The translations under genes and the position numbers were made by a program. Shown here one piece after another: positions 1-7,971 of a stretch of DNA of 64,000 nt. Source of the DNA: Palsa-504 sp963787645 (GTDB lineage Bacteria > Actinomycetota > Actinomycetes > Streptosporangiales > Streptosporangiaceae); assembly GCA_963787645.1 (NCBI GenBank), contig CAWBDS010000009.1:310001-374000 (forward strand). Reading direction: 5' to 3'. Position 1 is the first letter of the stretch, and each line of letters opens with the position of its first letter. The notes under the pieces are model-generated. The model was given only the letters and a program-made list of their open reading frames with translations. It was not told the DNA's origin and did no database searches.

Positions 1-1478
1 TCGACTCGACCATCACGCAGGTGGCGGCGCCGGATATCCGGCGCGAGCTGGGCGGATCCTACGCGGTGATCGAGTGGGTGACCGCGGCCTACGCGCTGGC
101 CATGGCGGCGGGGCTGCTGACCGGCGGGCGGCTGGGCGACCTGTTCGGCCGGCGGCGGATGCTGCTGATCGGGATGACCGGGTTCGTGGCGGCTTCGGCG
201 CTGTGCGCCGCGGCGGGTAGCGCGGGTGAGCTCATCGCGGCCCGGGCGGCGCAGGGCGCGCTGGGCGCGATCATGCTGCCGCAGGTGTTCGGGCTCATCC
301 GGGACCTGTTCCAGGCGCACGAGATGGGCAAGGCGTTCAGCGTCTACGGCCCGGTGATGGGCCTGTCGGCCATGGTGGGACCGATCGCGTCCGGCGGGCT
401 GATCGGGGCCAACGTGTTCGGCACCGGGTGGCGGATGATCTTCTTGGTGAACGTGCCGGTTGGGCTGGTGGCGCTGGTGCTGGGCGCGCGGCTGCTGCCG
501 GCGGGTGCGGCTGGGTCGGGTGCGGCTGGGTCGGGTGCGGCTGGGTCGGGTGCGGCTGGGTCGGGTGCGGCTGGGTCGGGTGCGGCTGGGTCGGGTGCGG
601 CTGGGTCGGGTGCGGCTGGGTCGGGTGCGGCCGAGTCGGGGGGCGGGGCGCGGCGGGGGCAGCTGGACCTGCTTGGTGCGGTGCTGGCCGCGGTGGTCAT
701 GTTCGGGCTGGTCTTCCCGCTGGCCCAGGGGCACGCACTGGGCTGGCCGGCCTGGCTGTTCGCCATGATGGCCGCGTCGGTGCTGGTGCTGGCGGCCTTC
801 GCGGTCTACCAGGTCCGCCGCCAGCGCGCGGGCCGCACGCCGCTGGTCGAGCCGTCCATCTTCGGGCATCGGTCATACCGGGCCGGGATCGTGTTCTCGA
901 TCGTGTTCGTCGGCTCGCTGGGCGGGATCGTGATGATCTTCAACGTGTTCCTGCAGAACGGGCTCGGCTTCACCCCGTGGCATTCGGCCCTGACCACGGC
1001 GCCGTGGGCGGCGGGCGCGTTCGTCGGGTCGGCCATCGGCGGCATCACGATGGGCAAGCTGGGCCGTCGGGTGCTGCAGGCCGGGCTGGTGGTCGAAGCG
1101 GCCGGGCTGCTGGCGGTGTACGCAGTGCTGCGTGGCGCGGGAGCCGGGGTGGGCACCATGGACCTGCTGGCGCCGATGGTGATCGGCGGGATCGGGATGG
1201 GCATGGTGTTCGTGCCGCTGTTCGACATCGTGATGGCCGGGGTTCGGCCGCGGGAGATGGGCTCGGCCTCCGGCGTGCTGCAGACCGTGAACGCCCTGGG
1301 CATGTCGCTCGGCATCGCCGGTATCGGCGCCATCTTCTTCGCCCTGGCCGGCGGGCATGGCCGTCACGTCCCGGTGTACCTCGGCGCCGCGCAGTGGACC
1401 GCGCTGGCCACCGCGGGCCTGCTGGCCTGCTCGTTCGTGGTGGCGTTCGGGCTGCCCCGGCGGGCCCGGGAGCAGTGA
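1..1478 (+). CDS. MFS drug exporter, DHA2 (EmrB/QacA) type, 5' partial
   Basis: Proton-driven efflux pump of the inner membrane; the substrate cannot be told from sequence. The frame is open to the left edge and the first visible residues (DSTITQVAAPDI) match the end of the first membrane helix of DHA2 pumps, so the start lies outside the window; the GTG at 21 is internal. Motif A is visible as GGRLGDLFGRRRM after the second helix, and alternating hydrophobic helices run to the C-terminus. The central cytoplasmic loop carries eight perfect GAAGS pentapeptides and one variant, an insertion not usual for the family. A strong hairpin terminator follows. Family assignment is firm. Confidence 0.93.
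   Translation, partial: DSTITQVAAPDIRRELGGSYAVIEWVTAAYALAMAAGLLTGGRLGDLFGRRRMLLIGMTGFVAASALCAAAGSAGELIAARAAQGALGAIMLPQVFGLIRDLFQAHEMGKAFSVYGPVMGLSAMVGPIASGGLIGANVFGTGWRMIFLVNVPVGLVALVLGARLLPAGAAGSGAAGSGAAGSGAAGSGAAGSGAAGSGAAGSGAAGSGAAESGGGARRGQLDLLGAVLAAVVMFGLVFPLAQGHALGWPAWLFAMMAASVLVLAAFAVYQVRRQRAGRTPLVEPSIFGHRSYRAGIVFSIVFVGSLGGIVMIFNVFLQNGLGFTPWHSALTTAPWAAGAFVGSAIGGITMGKLGRRVLQAGLVVEAAGLLAVYAVLRGAGAGVGTMDLLAPMVIGGIGMGMVFVPLFDIVMAGVRPREMGSASGVLQTVNALGMSLGIAGIGAIFFALAGGHGRHVPVYLGAAQWTALATAGLLACSFVVAFGLPRRAREQ
504..638 (+). repeat. 15-bp in-frame tandem repeat, 8 perfect copies plus one variant
   Basis: The unit GGTGCGGCTGGGTCG encodes GAAGS. Eight identical copies run 504–623 and a ninth (GAAES) ends at 638. 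It lies in the hydrophilic loop between the two halves of the MFS protein. Perfect identity between copies suggests recent slippage expansion; 15 bp keeps the frame. Confidence 0.97.
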
Positions 1479-1497
1479 CCCGCCGCTAAGGCGAACC

Positions 1498-1536
1498 GCC
1501 GCCGTCCTCGCCCCGGTCTGGGGTGAGGACGGCGGC
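1498..1536 (+). terminator. Rho-independent-type terminator after the first MFS gene
   Basis: A 17-bp stem with one G·U pair (1498–1514 with 1520–1536) closes a 5-nt loop and is followed by TTTG. It starts 20 bp after the MFS stop and ends 18 bp before the small Cys-rich gene. Confidence 0.8.
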
Positions 1537-1554
1537 TTTGGTTACGATCGGGAC

Positions 1555-1668
1555 ATGAAGGTGAACTGCGCGGAGTGCGGCTGCGTGGTGGATCGGGGCG
1601 TCCGGGTGGTCCCGTGCGGGAAGCCGGACTGCTGCTGCCTGCACCTGCCGGTGCGCTCGCCGAGCTAG
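1555..1668 (+). CDS. Small cysteine-rich protein, putative metal-binding
   Basis: The ATG at 1555 opens a 37-residue protein with seven cysteines: a CAECGC cluster (C5, C8, C10) and C21 followed by CCC at 26–28. The spacing suggests a small zinc-ribbon or other metal site. It has its own start behind a terminator, ends 4 bp before the stop of the convergent glycosidase gene, and has normal high-GC codon use. I believe similar mini-proteins occur in actinomycetes but cannot name a characterised family. Function unknown; metal binding is inferred from cysteine spacing alone. Confidence 0.6.
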   Translation: MKVNCAECGCVVDRGVRVVPCGKPDCCCLHLPVRSPS

Positions 1669-1672
1669 CTCG

Positions 1673-3667
1673 CTACGCGGTCTGCCAGTACACGCTGTAG
1701 TACTGGTGGGCGGCCCGGCTGACCGGGATCAGGGTGACCGGCCGGCCGTCGGAGGTGGCCCCGAACGTCATCGGCTCGGTGCCGGTCTGCTGGACCGAGG
1801 CGAGCTCCAGGGCGGGAGTCAGCGCGCCGGGGTTGCCCGGGTACACGCCGCTGAGCACGACCGGGCCGTAGGTCACTGCCTGCACGGCGGGATGGTCGGG
1901 CGTGGGCTCGAAGGCCAGCCGCATGGGCAGCGTGACCTGGAGCAGGTCACCGGCCTGCCAGCGGCGACGGATCGCGACCCAGCCGCCAGCTAGCGCGTCC
2001 GGGATCATCGTCCCGTTGAGGAACACCACGGGCCTTCCGTCCACCCAGGCCGGCACGCGGACCCGCAGCGTCATGGTGGCCGCGCCCTGCAGCACCGACA
2101 GGGCGATGACCGGGTCGTCGGGGAATCCGGTGGCCTGCTGCAGCACGAGTCCGGCGACGCGGGCCCGGGAGGGGATGAACAGGTTGACGTACAGGCCGTC
2201 GGCGTCGCGGGTGTAGATGCTGTCGGCGAACTTGGCCTGGGTTTCCAGCCCGGTAGCGGTGTCACAGGTGAACGTGTCGTAGTCGGTGGCGTACACGTCC
2301 GGGCTGCCGCCGCGGAAGTAGTTCAGCGGCTGGTGCTTGAGCGCGCCCGCGCACAGGCCGGTGTAGTAGCAGTTGAAGCCGTGCGGCGAGGTGGGGTCCT
2401 GCTCCCCCAGCATCTGGTTGAACAGCGTGCGCTCGTAGTAGTCGATCAGGTCGGTCCGGGTCAGCTGATGGAAGTGCAGTAGCCGGGTGAGCTTGAGCAG
2501 GTTGTAGCTGACGCAGTTCTCGCAGGTGAAGTTCGACAGCTGCCCGGCCACCACGTCGGGCTGCTGAAAGTGTTCGTAGTTACCGGCCCCGCCGATCACG
2601 TAGACGTGGTGACCGGTCACGATGTCCCAGAAGTTCTGGGCGATGTCGCGGTACTTGGTATTACCGGTCTCCTCCCACATCCGGACGCACGCGATGACCT
2701 TCGGGGTGGTCACGTTGGCCTGCAGTCCGGCCAGCTGGTCAACCCCGTCGGCCAGCGGGTCGAGCACCTGGGCCTGGTAGAAGCGCTGCGCGGTGGCCAG
2801 GTACCGCTCCCGGCCGGTAATCGTGTACAGGTTGGCCAGAGCCTCGGGCAGGCCGCCGAATTCGGTCTGCAGCACCATCTGCATCTGGGCGTAGGGCAGG
2901 CGGGCCGTGCGCCAGTCGACCCAGTCGCCGAGCTTGACCGCCACGTCCAGCGCCTGGTCGTCTCCGGCCAGCTGGTACTGGTCGATCAGCCCGGCCAGGT
3001 ACTTGTGGATCATGTAGTACGGCGACCAGACGAACTCGCCCTGCTCCAGCAGGCTGAAGAAGGATTCCGGGAATCCGGACAGGTATCCGGGATGAAAGCC
3101 CATCAGGCGGGCCCGGGACTGCAGGGCGGCGAGCTGGCCGACCAGGTAGCGGCCCCGGGCCAGCGCCTCGTCGTTGCCGGTATTGGCGTAGGTCAGGGCG
3201 AGCGCGGACATCAGGTGGCCAGTGGTGTGGCCGCGGATTTCGGACGTGGGGTTCTCCCAGCCGCCGCACGGCTGCGCTTGGGTGGACACGCCGTAGTTCA
3301 GCCGGAACGGGCGGAGCATGCGGTCCAGATCGAGGAACATCAGGTAGTCGGTGTTCCGGCCCTGGTTGTCACGGAACGGGCTGGCCAGCAGTTCGACGTC
3401 GCGCAGGGGCAGCGCGGCCAGCCGCCCGGCGGTGCCGTCTGGTGCGTAGCCGCCCGGGACCGGCGCGGTCCCGGGCACGCGGGTCAGGTCCGTGCCGAGG
3501 CCGACGGCAGACGAAGCGTGCGGAAGCAGCGCCGCCTCGGCAACCAGGCCGCCGACGCCGAGCAGAGCCAGCGCCTCGCGCCGGGTCAGGCCGCCCAAGC
3601 CCTTCGGGCCCTTCGGGCCGGTCGGGCCGCCCGCCTTGTCCACGTCCGAGATCCTTTGCCCGGTCAT
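1673..3667 (-). CDS. Secreted glycoside hydrolase, GH127/DUF1680 (beta-L-arabinofuranosidase family)
   Basis: About 664 residues. The N-terminus has a Tat-type signal (TRREALALLG followed by a hydrophobic stretch and AXA-like sites), so export by the Tat pathway is expected. The body matches the alpha/alpha-barrel GH127 family: GHTTGHLMSALALTYANTG, DWVDWRTARL, TCENCVSYNLLKLTRLLHF, then the beta-sandwich. GH127 enzymes remove terminal beta-L-arabinofuranose using a cysteine nucleophile with zinc. The conserved CCxGTG-like segment here reads TCDTATG, so substrate or metal use may differ. ATG 3667 is preferred over an upstream start at 3748 because GGAG lies just before it and the Tat signal follows normally. 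Confidence 0.85.
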   Translation of the reverse strand: MTGQRISDVDKAGGPTGPKGPKGLGGLTRREALALLGVGGLVAEAALLPHASSAVGLGTDLTRVPGTAPVPGGYAPDGTAGRLAALPLRDVELLASPFRDNQGRNTDYLMFLDLDRMLRPFRLNYGVSTQAQPCGGWENPTSEIRGHTTGHLMSALALTYANTGNDEALARGRYLVGQLAALQSRARLMGFHPGYLSGFPESFFSLLEQGEFVWSPYYMIHKYLAGLIDQYQLAGDDQALDVAVKLGDWVDWRTARLPYAQMQMVLQTEFGGLPEALANLYTITGRERYLATAQRFYQAQVLDPLADGVDQLAGLQANVTTPKVIACVRMWEETGNTKYRDIAQNFWDIVTGHHVYVIGGAGNYEHFQQPDVVAGQLSNFTCENCVSYNLLKLTRLLHFHQLTRTDLIDYYERTLFNQMLGEQDPTSPHGFNCYYTGLCAGALKHQPLNYFRGGSPDVYATDYDTFTCDTATGLETQAKFADSIYTRDADGLYVNLFIPSRARVAGLVLQQATGFPDDPVIALSVLQGAATMTLRVRVPAWVDGRPVVFLNGTMIPDALAGGWVAIRRRWQAGDLLQVTLPMRLAFEPTPDHPAVQAVTYGPVVLSGVYPGNPGALTPALELASVQQTGTEPMTFGATSDGRPVTLIPVSRAAHQYYSVYWQTA

Positions 3668-3926
3668 CGCTCCGCCATGATCGTACCCAGCGGCTCCCTG
3701 GAAGGTAACGATCGCGGGCGGTCCGCCGTGCCCGGTTCGCGGGGACACGGGCGAGTTATTACCGGCACCTTACGGCCCGGCGATCAGTTGAGCCGGACCC
3801 GGCGGGTGGCCGTAGTCGTGGGTAGTGGCCAGTGCTCGCGGCAGCCGAAAGATCAATGAGCCCAAACCCAACAACGCGAACGCTCCCGGGCTCAAAGATC
3901 GCTCGTCTCCTCCTATCCGTGTAGGC

Positions 3927-3961
3927 TCCGCCGGGCACTGGCCGCTAGCCTGCCCGGCGGA
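3927..3961 (-). terminator. Hairpin terminator downstream of the small membrane protein gene
   Basis: Perfect 10-bp arms (TCCGCCGGGC at 3927–3936 and its complement at 3952–3961) enclose a 15-nt loop and begin 3 bp beyond the stop of the minus-strand gene at 3965. There is no T-tract, which is common in actinomycetes. The rest of 3668–3926 shows no gene. Confidence 0.6.
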
Positions 3962-3964
3962 CGG

Positions 3965-4519
3965 CTAGGGGTGCACGATCAGCGCGGCCAGGGCGGCCAG
4001 GGCCACGGTCAGGGCGGCGGCGCTGCCGTGCAGCGCGACCAGGCGGCCGGCGAAGGACGGAGCGCGCCGGCCGGGTTCGGCCCGGCGCGCGGCCCGGGTG
4101 TTGGCGGTGAACCAGCCCAGCCCCACGCAGGCCGTGACGGCGGCCAGGCCGAACGCGATCCAGCCCAGCGCGCGGTTGTGGACCAGCGTGAAACCCAGCC
4201 ACAAGGCGAGCCCGATGATCCCGCCGGCCGGGTGCGCGAACTCGACCAGTGACCGGGCGCCGGGCAGCAGCGGCGCCTGGCGGGATGCGGCCAGCGAGGG
4301 CGGATCCCAGCGCTCCCGGGCCGCGCGGCGCGCCGCCCGCCGGGAGGGCGGGCCGTCGGCGGCGGGCGTGGCCGTGGCGGCGGCTGGGACTCGTGCGGCG
4401 GCAGCAGCAGGGGGCGGGGCGAGGTCCGTGGGGCGTGCGCGGGCGAGGTTGCTGGTGAACAGCAGGTAGAACCCGGCTCCGGCGGTGAACAGCCACAGGA
4501 CCAGCACCACGATGGCCAT
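3965..4519 (-). CDS. Small integral membrane protein of unknown function
   Basis: 184 residues with about four membrane segments: an N-terminal anchor (AIVVLVLWLFTAGAGFYLLF), two adjacent helices around 90–140 (IIGLALWLGFTLVHN, IAFGLAAVTACVGLGWFT) and a C-terminal helix rich in Ala/Leu. The segment after the first helix (about 30–75) is Ala/Pro/Arg-rich and presumably cytoplasmic. It is divergent from the ArsR-like regulator, with a palindrome between them, so it may be a regulatory target. An overlapping frame on the same strand is arginine-rich and lacks membrane character, so it was not chosen. No named family recognised. Confidence 0.75.
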   Translation of the reverse strand: MAIVVLVLWLFTAGAGFYLLFTSNLARARPTDLAPPPAAAAARVPAAATATPAADGPPSRRAARRAARERWDPPSLAASRQAPLLPGARSLVEFAHPAGGIIGLALWLGFTLVHNRALGWIAFGLAAVTACVGLGWFTANTRAARRAEPGRRAPSFAGRLVALHGSAAALTVALAALAALIVHP

Positions 4520-4558
4520 CTCGCTCCTTTCCGCAGCCCGAATGTACCCGGTCCCAGA

Positions 4559-4601
4559 TAATCAACGAGCCTTGATAAAGACTCGTTGATTAAGGTATCT
4601 T
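4559..4601. promoter_or_regulatory. Operator-like palindrome and promoter in the divergent intergenic region
   Basis: A perfect 11-bp inverted repeat (TAATCAACGAG at 4559–4569, its complement at 4582–4592, 12-nt spacer) lies between the membrane protein gene and the ArsR-like regulator. A −35-like TTGATA (4572–4577) sits inside it and a −10-like TATCTT (4596–4601) lies 18 nt further on. Transcription would begin at about the ATG (4609), and no Shine-Dalgarno is present, so a leaderless mRNA is likely. Binding by the adjacent regulator is inferred. Confidence 0.65.
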
Positions 4602-4608
4602 GATAATC

Positions 4609-5184
4609 ATGTCACAACTTCCTGGCCGTGATCCGATGGCGTTGCGGGCGCTAGCGCATCCGCTGCGGTGGAAGCTGCTCGACCTGCTGGGCAGCGAGGA
4701 GTCGGCGACCGCCACGCGCTGCGCCGAGGTGCTCGGCCAGAGCGTGGCCAGCTGCGGCTACCACCTGGGCATCTTGGCCAAGTACGGCTACGTCGAGCCG
4801 GTCCCGGACCGGGTGGGCCGGGAGAAGCCGTGGCGGCTGACCACCCGGCGCCAGGACCTGTCGACCGAAGGGCTGGACGAGTCCAGCACGCTGGCGGCCC
4901 AGGAGGCGACGGAGGTGTTCCTGGATCATGAGCTGGAGCGGATCAAGGACCGGCTGCGCCGGCTGGACACCGAGCCGCCCGACTGGCGCGCCGCGAGCTA
5001 CGTGGCCGGTACGACCCGGTGGCTGACCGCGGTTGAACTCGCCGAGATCAAGAACCAGCTGGAACAGATCCAAGGGCGGTACGACGACCGGGACGACGAT
5101 CCCGCCCGCCGGCCGCCCGACGCGCGGGAGGTCCGGATCTTCGCGGTGACGTCGGTGGCGCCCCGGCCGCCCGGGCGCCGGTGA
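4609..5184 (+). CDS. ArsR-like winged-helix transcriptional regulator (HTH_20 type)
   Basis: 191 residues. The N-terminal 85 residues form an ArsR-type winged helix: ALAHPLRWKLLDLLGSEESA, recognition region SVASCGYHLGILAKYGYV, and wing EPVPDRVGREKPWRLT. The rest is a helical dimerisation/ligand region. Start ATG 4609 was chosen over the TTG at 4600 because of the leaderless promoter geometry. It is followed after 4 bp by an MFS exporter and so is probably co-transcribed with it. Likely a local repressor of this exporter and of the divergent membrane protein; the ligand is unknown. Confidence 0.88.
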   Translation: MSQLPGRDPMALRALAHPLRWKLLDLLGSEESATATRCAEVLGQSVASCGYHLGILAKYGYVEPVPDRVGREKPWRLTTRRQDLSTEGLDESSTLAAQEATEVFLDHELERIKDRLRRLDTEPPDWRAASYVAGTTRWLTAVELAEIKNQLEQIQGRYDDRDDDPARRPPDAREVRIFAVTSVAPRPPGRR

Positions 5185-5188
5185 CGCC

Positions 5189-6385
5189 ATGGCCCTGCTG
5201 CGCGGGCCGTTCGCCGATCCCAGGTTCCGGCGGCTGCTGGCCGGGCAGTCGCTGTCCTCGTTCGGCGACACCGCGCTGTACCTGACCCTGGGCATCTGGG
5301 CCAAGGCGCTGACCGGCAGCAACGCCGCGGCGGGCGGGGTGTTCCTGGCCCTGGGCCTGCCCGCACTGGGCGCCCCGGTCGCAGGTCACCTGGCCAACCG
5401 GGTCCGGCGGCGCCCGCTGCTGCTGTGGACCAACGCGCTGACCGCGGCGCTGGTCCTGAGCCTGCTGGCGGTGCACTCCCGGGCCCAGCTGTGGGTTATC
5501 TACCTGGTGGCGTTCGGCTACGGGGTGGCGTTCAGCGTGCTCGGCAGCGGGTTCGCCGGCCTGCAGAAGGACCTGCTGCCGGACGCCGGCCTGGCCGCGG
5601 CCAACGCCGCGCTGACCAGCATCGGCTACGGGCTGCGGATCATCGCCCCGCTGGTCGGCGCCGGGCTGTTCACCGCGTTCGGCGGCGGCGCGGTGGCCAT
5701 CTTCGACGCGGCGACCTTCGCGGTCGCGATGGCCGCACTGGGCACGCTGCGGCTGACCGAGTCCGATCCGGAGCCGGCCGGGTCCGGGTCCTGGCGCCGG
5801 GAGGTCGCGGCCGGGATCCGCCACCTGCGCGGGGTGCCGCTACTGGCCCAGATCACGGTGGTCAGCGCGTGCGCGTTCGCCATCATCGGGCTGAACGAGA
5901 CGATCACGTTCGCGGTCATCGGTCAGGGCCTGCACCGGCCGCCGTCGTTCCTCGGCGTGCTGAGCAGCGTCCAGGGCGCGGGCTCGATAGCCGGTGGCCT
6001 GGCCATGCCGGTCCTGCTGCGCCGGCTGGGCACGGCCCGGATGATCGGGCTGGCCCTGGCCGCGTTCGCGCTGTGCGCGCTGACCTACCTCAGCGACTGG
6101 CCCGCCGTGGTGCTGGCGGGCAGCGTGGCCGACGGCGCCGGGCTGCTCTGGCTGGTCGCGGCGAGCGGGACCGCGATCCAGCGCTACACCCCGCCGCGGC
6201 TGGCGGGCCGGGCCACCGCGGCCTGGACGATGACCGTGCTGACCCCGCAGACCGCCTCCATCGCGGCCGGCGCCGCCCTGATCTCCTACCTCAGCTACCG
6301 CACCCTGCTGCTGGCCGTCATGGCCGTGGTCGCCATCTGCGCGGCGGCCATCCTGCTCCGGCCGGCGCCAGACCCGGACCAATGA
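5189..6385 (+). CDS. MFS transporter (MFS_3-type exporter)
   Basis: 398 residues, about 12 membrane helices. It opens with LLRGPFADPRFRRLLAGQSLSSFGDTAL-like sequence typical of this MFS branch and has a motif-A-like loop (GHLANRVRRRPLL) after helix 2. ATG 5189 lies 4 bp after the regulator stop, implying translational coupling. The branch includes macrolide and siderophore exporters, but no substrate can be assigned. It ends 17 bp before the stop of the convergent exporter gene. Confidence 0.9.
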   Translation: MALLRGPFADPRFRRLLAGQSLSSFGDTALYLTLGIWAKALTGSNAAAGGVFLALGLPALGAPVAGHLANRVRRRPLLLWTNALTAALVLSLLAVHSRAQLWVIYLVAFGYGVAFSVLGSGFAGLQKDLLPDAGLAAANAALTSIGYGLRIIAPLVGAGLFTAFGGGAVAIFDAATFAVAMAALGTLRLTESDPEPAGSGSWRREVAAGIRHLRGVPLLAQITVVSACAFAIIGLNETITFAVIGQGLHRPPSFLGVLSSVQGAGSIAGGLAMPVLLRRLGTARMIGLALAAFALCALTYLSDWPAVVLAGSVADGAGLLWLVAASGTAIQRYTPPRLAGRATAAWTMTVLTPQTASIAAGAALISYLSYRTLLLAVMAVVAICAAAILLRPAPDPDQ

Positions 6386-6402
6386 TCGTGGACCGATCCT
6401 GA

Positions 6403-7869
6403 TTAGGCACGGCGCTCACGGACGTGGAGGGCGGCCAGGAGGATGCCTACGACGGCCAGGGCGGCCAGGGCTAGGAGGGTGACGGTCTCGGCGTGGGCCG
6501 AGACGTGCCGGAACAGGGCGGGGGCGGCGTGGCCGGGGAGCCGGCCGGCCAGGTTGAGGTACAAGGTGCCGAAGGTGGCCACCCCGACCAGCAGGCCGAG
6601 CTGGTTGACGGTGACGACCACACCGGTGGCGTCGGCGGCCAGTTCGACCGGGACGCGTAGCAGCACCCGGGTCATCAGCGGGCTGAACGCGGCCGCCATC
6701 CCGCCGCCGGCCAGCGCGCCGGTCAGGTACAGGCCGGCTCCCCCGGTGCCGCCGCCGCGCAGCAGCGCGGCCATGGCGACCATGCCCGCGCCGAAGGCCA
6801 CGAAGCCGCCGATGATGACCGCCCCGTGGGCGCGGGCGGGCAGGCGCCGCCAGTTGAGGCTGACCAGCGCGAACGCGGCCGCGGTGGGGGCGAAGGTCAG
6901 GCCCGCCCGCAGCGCGGAGTCGCCCAGGCCGTCCTGCAGGTCCAGCGCCAGGCTGAAGAAGAACCCGCTGAAGATGATCATGACCACGCCCAGCGCGGCG
7001 ATCGCGACCGGCACGCCCGGCACCTCGAGCACCCGGCCCGGGATGAGCGGCGTGCCGCCCGCCGCGGCCACCCGGCGCTCGACGCGGGCGAAGGCCACGA
7101 TCAGCGGCACGCTGGCCACCATCAGGATCCAGCCCCAGGCCGGCCAGTGCTCGGGCTGGCCAAGCACGAGCGGCAGCACGAAGGCGAGCACCGCCGGGGT
7201 CAGCAGGGCCAGGCCCGGCAGGTCCACGGTGCGACCGGGCTCCCCCCGGCCGTGCGGCAGGGCCCGGGCGCCGAGGGCCAGCAGGACCACCCCGATCGGC
7301 ACGTTGACCAGGAAGATCGGCCGCCAGCCGGAGCCGAGCAGGTTCGCGCTGATCAGCAGTCCGCCGACCAGCTGGCCCACGACCGCGCCCCCGGCGATCA
7401 CCGCGGCGTAGGTGCTCATCGCGCGGGCCCGGGCCGGGCAGGCGTGGGTGCGCTGGATCAGGCTCAGCACCTGCGGGATCATCAGCGCCGCGCCGACCCC
7501 CTGGACCAGGCGCAGCCCGATCAGGAACCCGGCCGTGGCGGCCAGCCCGCAGCCCAGCGAGGCCAGGGTGAACAGGACCAGCCCGGCCAGGAATATGCGG
7601 CGGTGGCCGAAGATGTCACCCAGCCGGGCCCCGGTGACCAGCAGGACCGCGTAGGTGATCGTGTACCCGGCCACGATCAGCTGCAGGCCGGCCCCGGACG
7701 CGCGCAGGCTGGCGTGGATCGACGGGGCCGCGACGTTCACGATGGACGCGTCCAGCACGGCCATGAACTGGCCGACCAGGACGATGGCCAGGACCAGGCC
7801 GGCACGCACCGGACGTTCGCGCGGCGCCAGCGAGACGGCGCGGCGGTCACGAGTGAGGATGTTCGTCAT
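6403..7869 (-). CDS. MFS drug exporter, DHA2 (14-helix) type
   Basis: 488 residues. The first helix carries the DHA2 signature FMAVLDASIVNVAAPSI; motif A is GARLGDIFGHRRIF; motif C-like Gly-rich helices follow (VIAGGAVVGQLVGGLL). Starts at ATG 7869 and is divergent from the MmyB-type regulator, with a pair of 13-bp direct repeats between the two genes. The arrangement suggests the regulator controls the pump. Likely exports hydrophobic antibiotics or metabolites; substrate unknown. Confidence 0.93.
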   Translation of the reverse strand: MTNILTRDRRAVSLAPRERPVRAGLVLAIVLVGQFMAVLDASIVNVAAPSIHASLRASGAGLQLIVAGYTITYAVLLVTGARLGDIFGHRRIFLAGLVLFTLASLGCGLAATAGFLIGLRLVQGVGAALMIPQVLSLIQRTHACPARARAMSTYAAVIAGGAVVGQLVGGLLISANLLGSGWRPIFLVNVPIGVVLLALGARALPHGRGEPGRTVDLPGLALLTPAVLAFVLPLVLGQPEHWPAWGWILMVASVPLIVAFARVERRVAAAGGTPLIPGRVLEVPGVPVAIAALGVVMIIFSGFFFSLALDLQDGLGDSALRAGLTFAPTAAAFALVSLNWRRLPARAHGAVIIGGFVAFGAGMVAMAALLRGGGTGGAGLYLTGALAGGGMAAAFSPLMTRVLLRVPVELAADATGVVVTVNQLGLLVGVATFGTLYLNLAGRLPGHAAPALFRHVSAHAETVTLLALAALAVVGILLAALHVRERRA

Positions 7870-7890
7870 GTCACTAAGCCTGGCGCTATC

Positions 7891-7926
7891 GTTATCCAGG
7901 TACCAAGAGCCTGGTTATCCTGGTAC
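7891..7926. promoter_or_regulatory. Two 13-bp direct repeats, candidate operator of the MmyB-type regulator
   Basis: GTTATCCAGGTAC (7891–7903) and GTTATCCTGGTAC (7914–7926) differ at one base and start 23 bp apart, about two helical turns, so both face the same side of the DNA. They lie 21–57 bp upstream of the exporter start and 45–80 bp upstream of the regulator start. GTACCA/TGGTAC also form a dyad between the repeats. Confidence 0.6.
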
Positions 7927-7971
7927 TAACACCACCTGGCAGGCCTGCGAGCAGAGAGCCACGATGGAACC

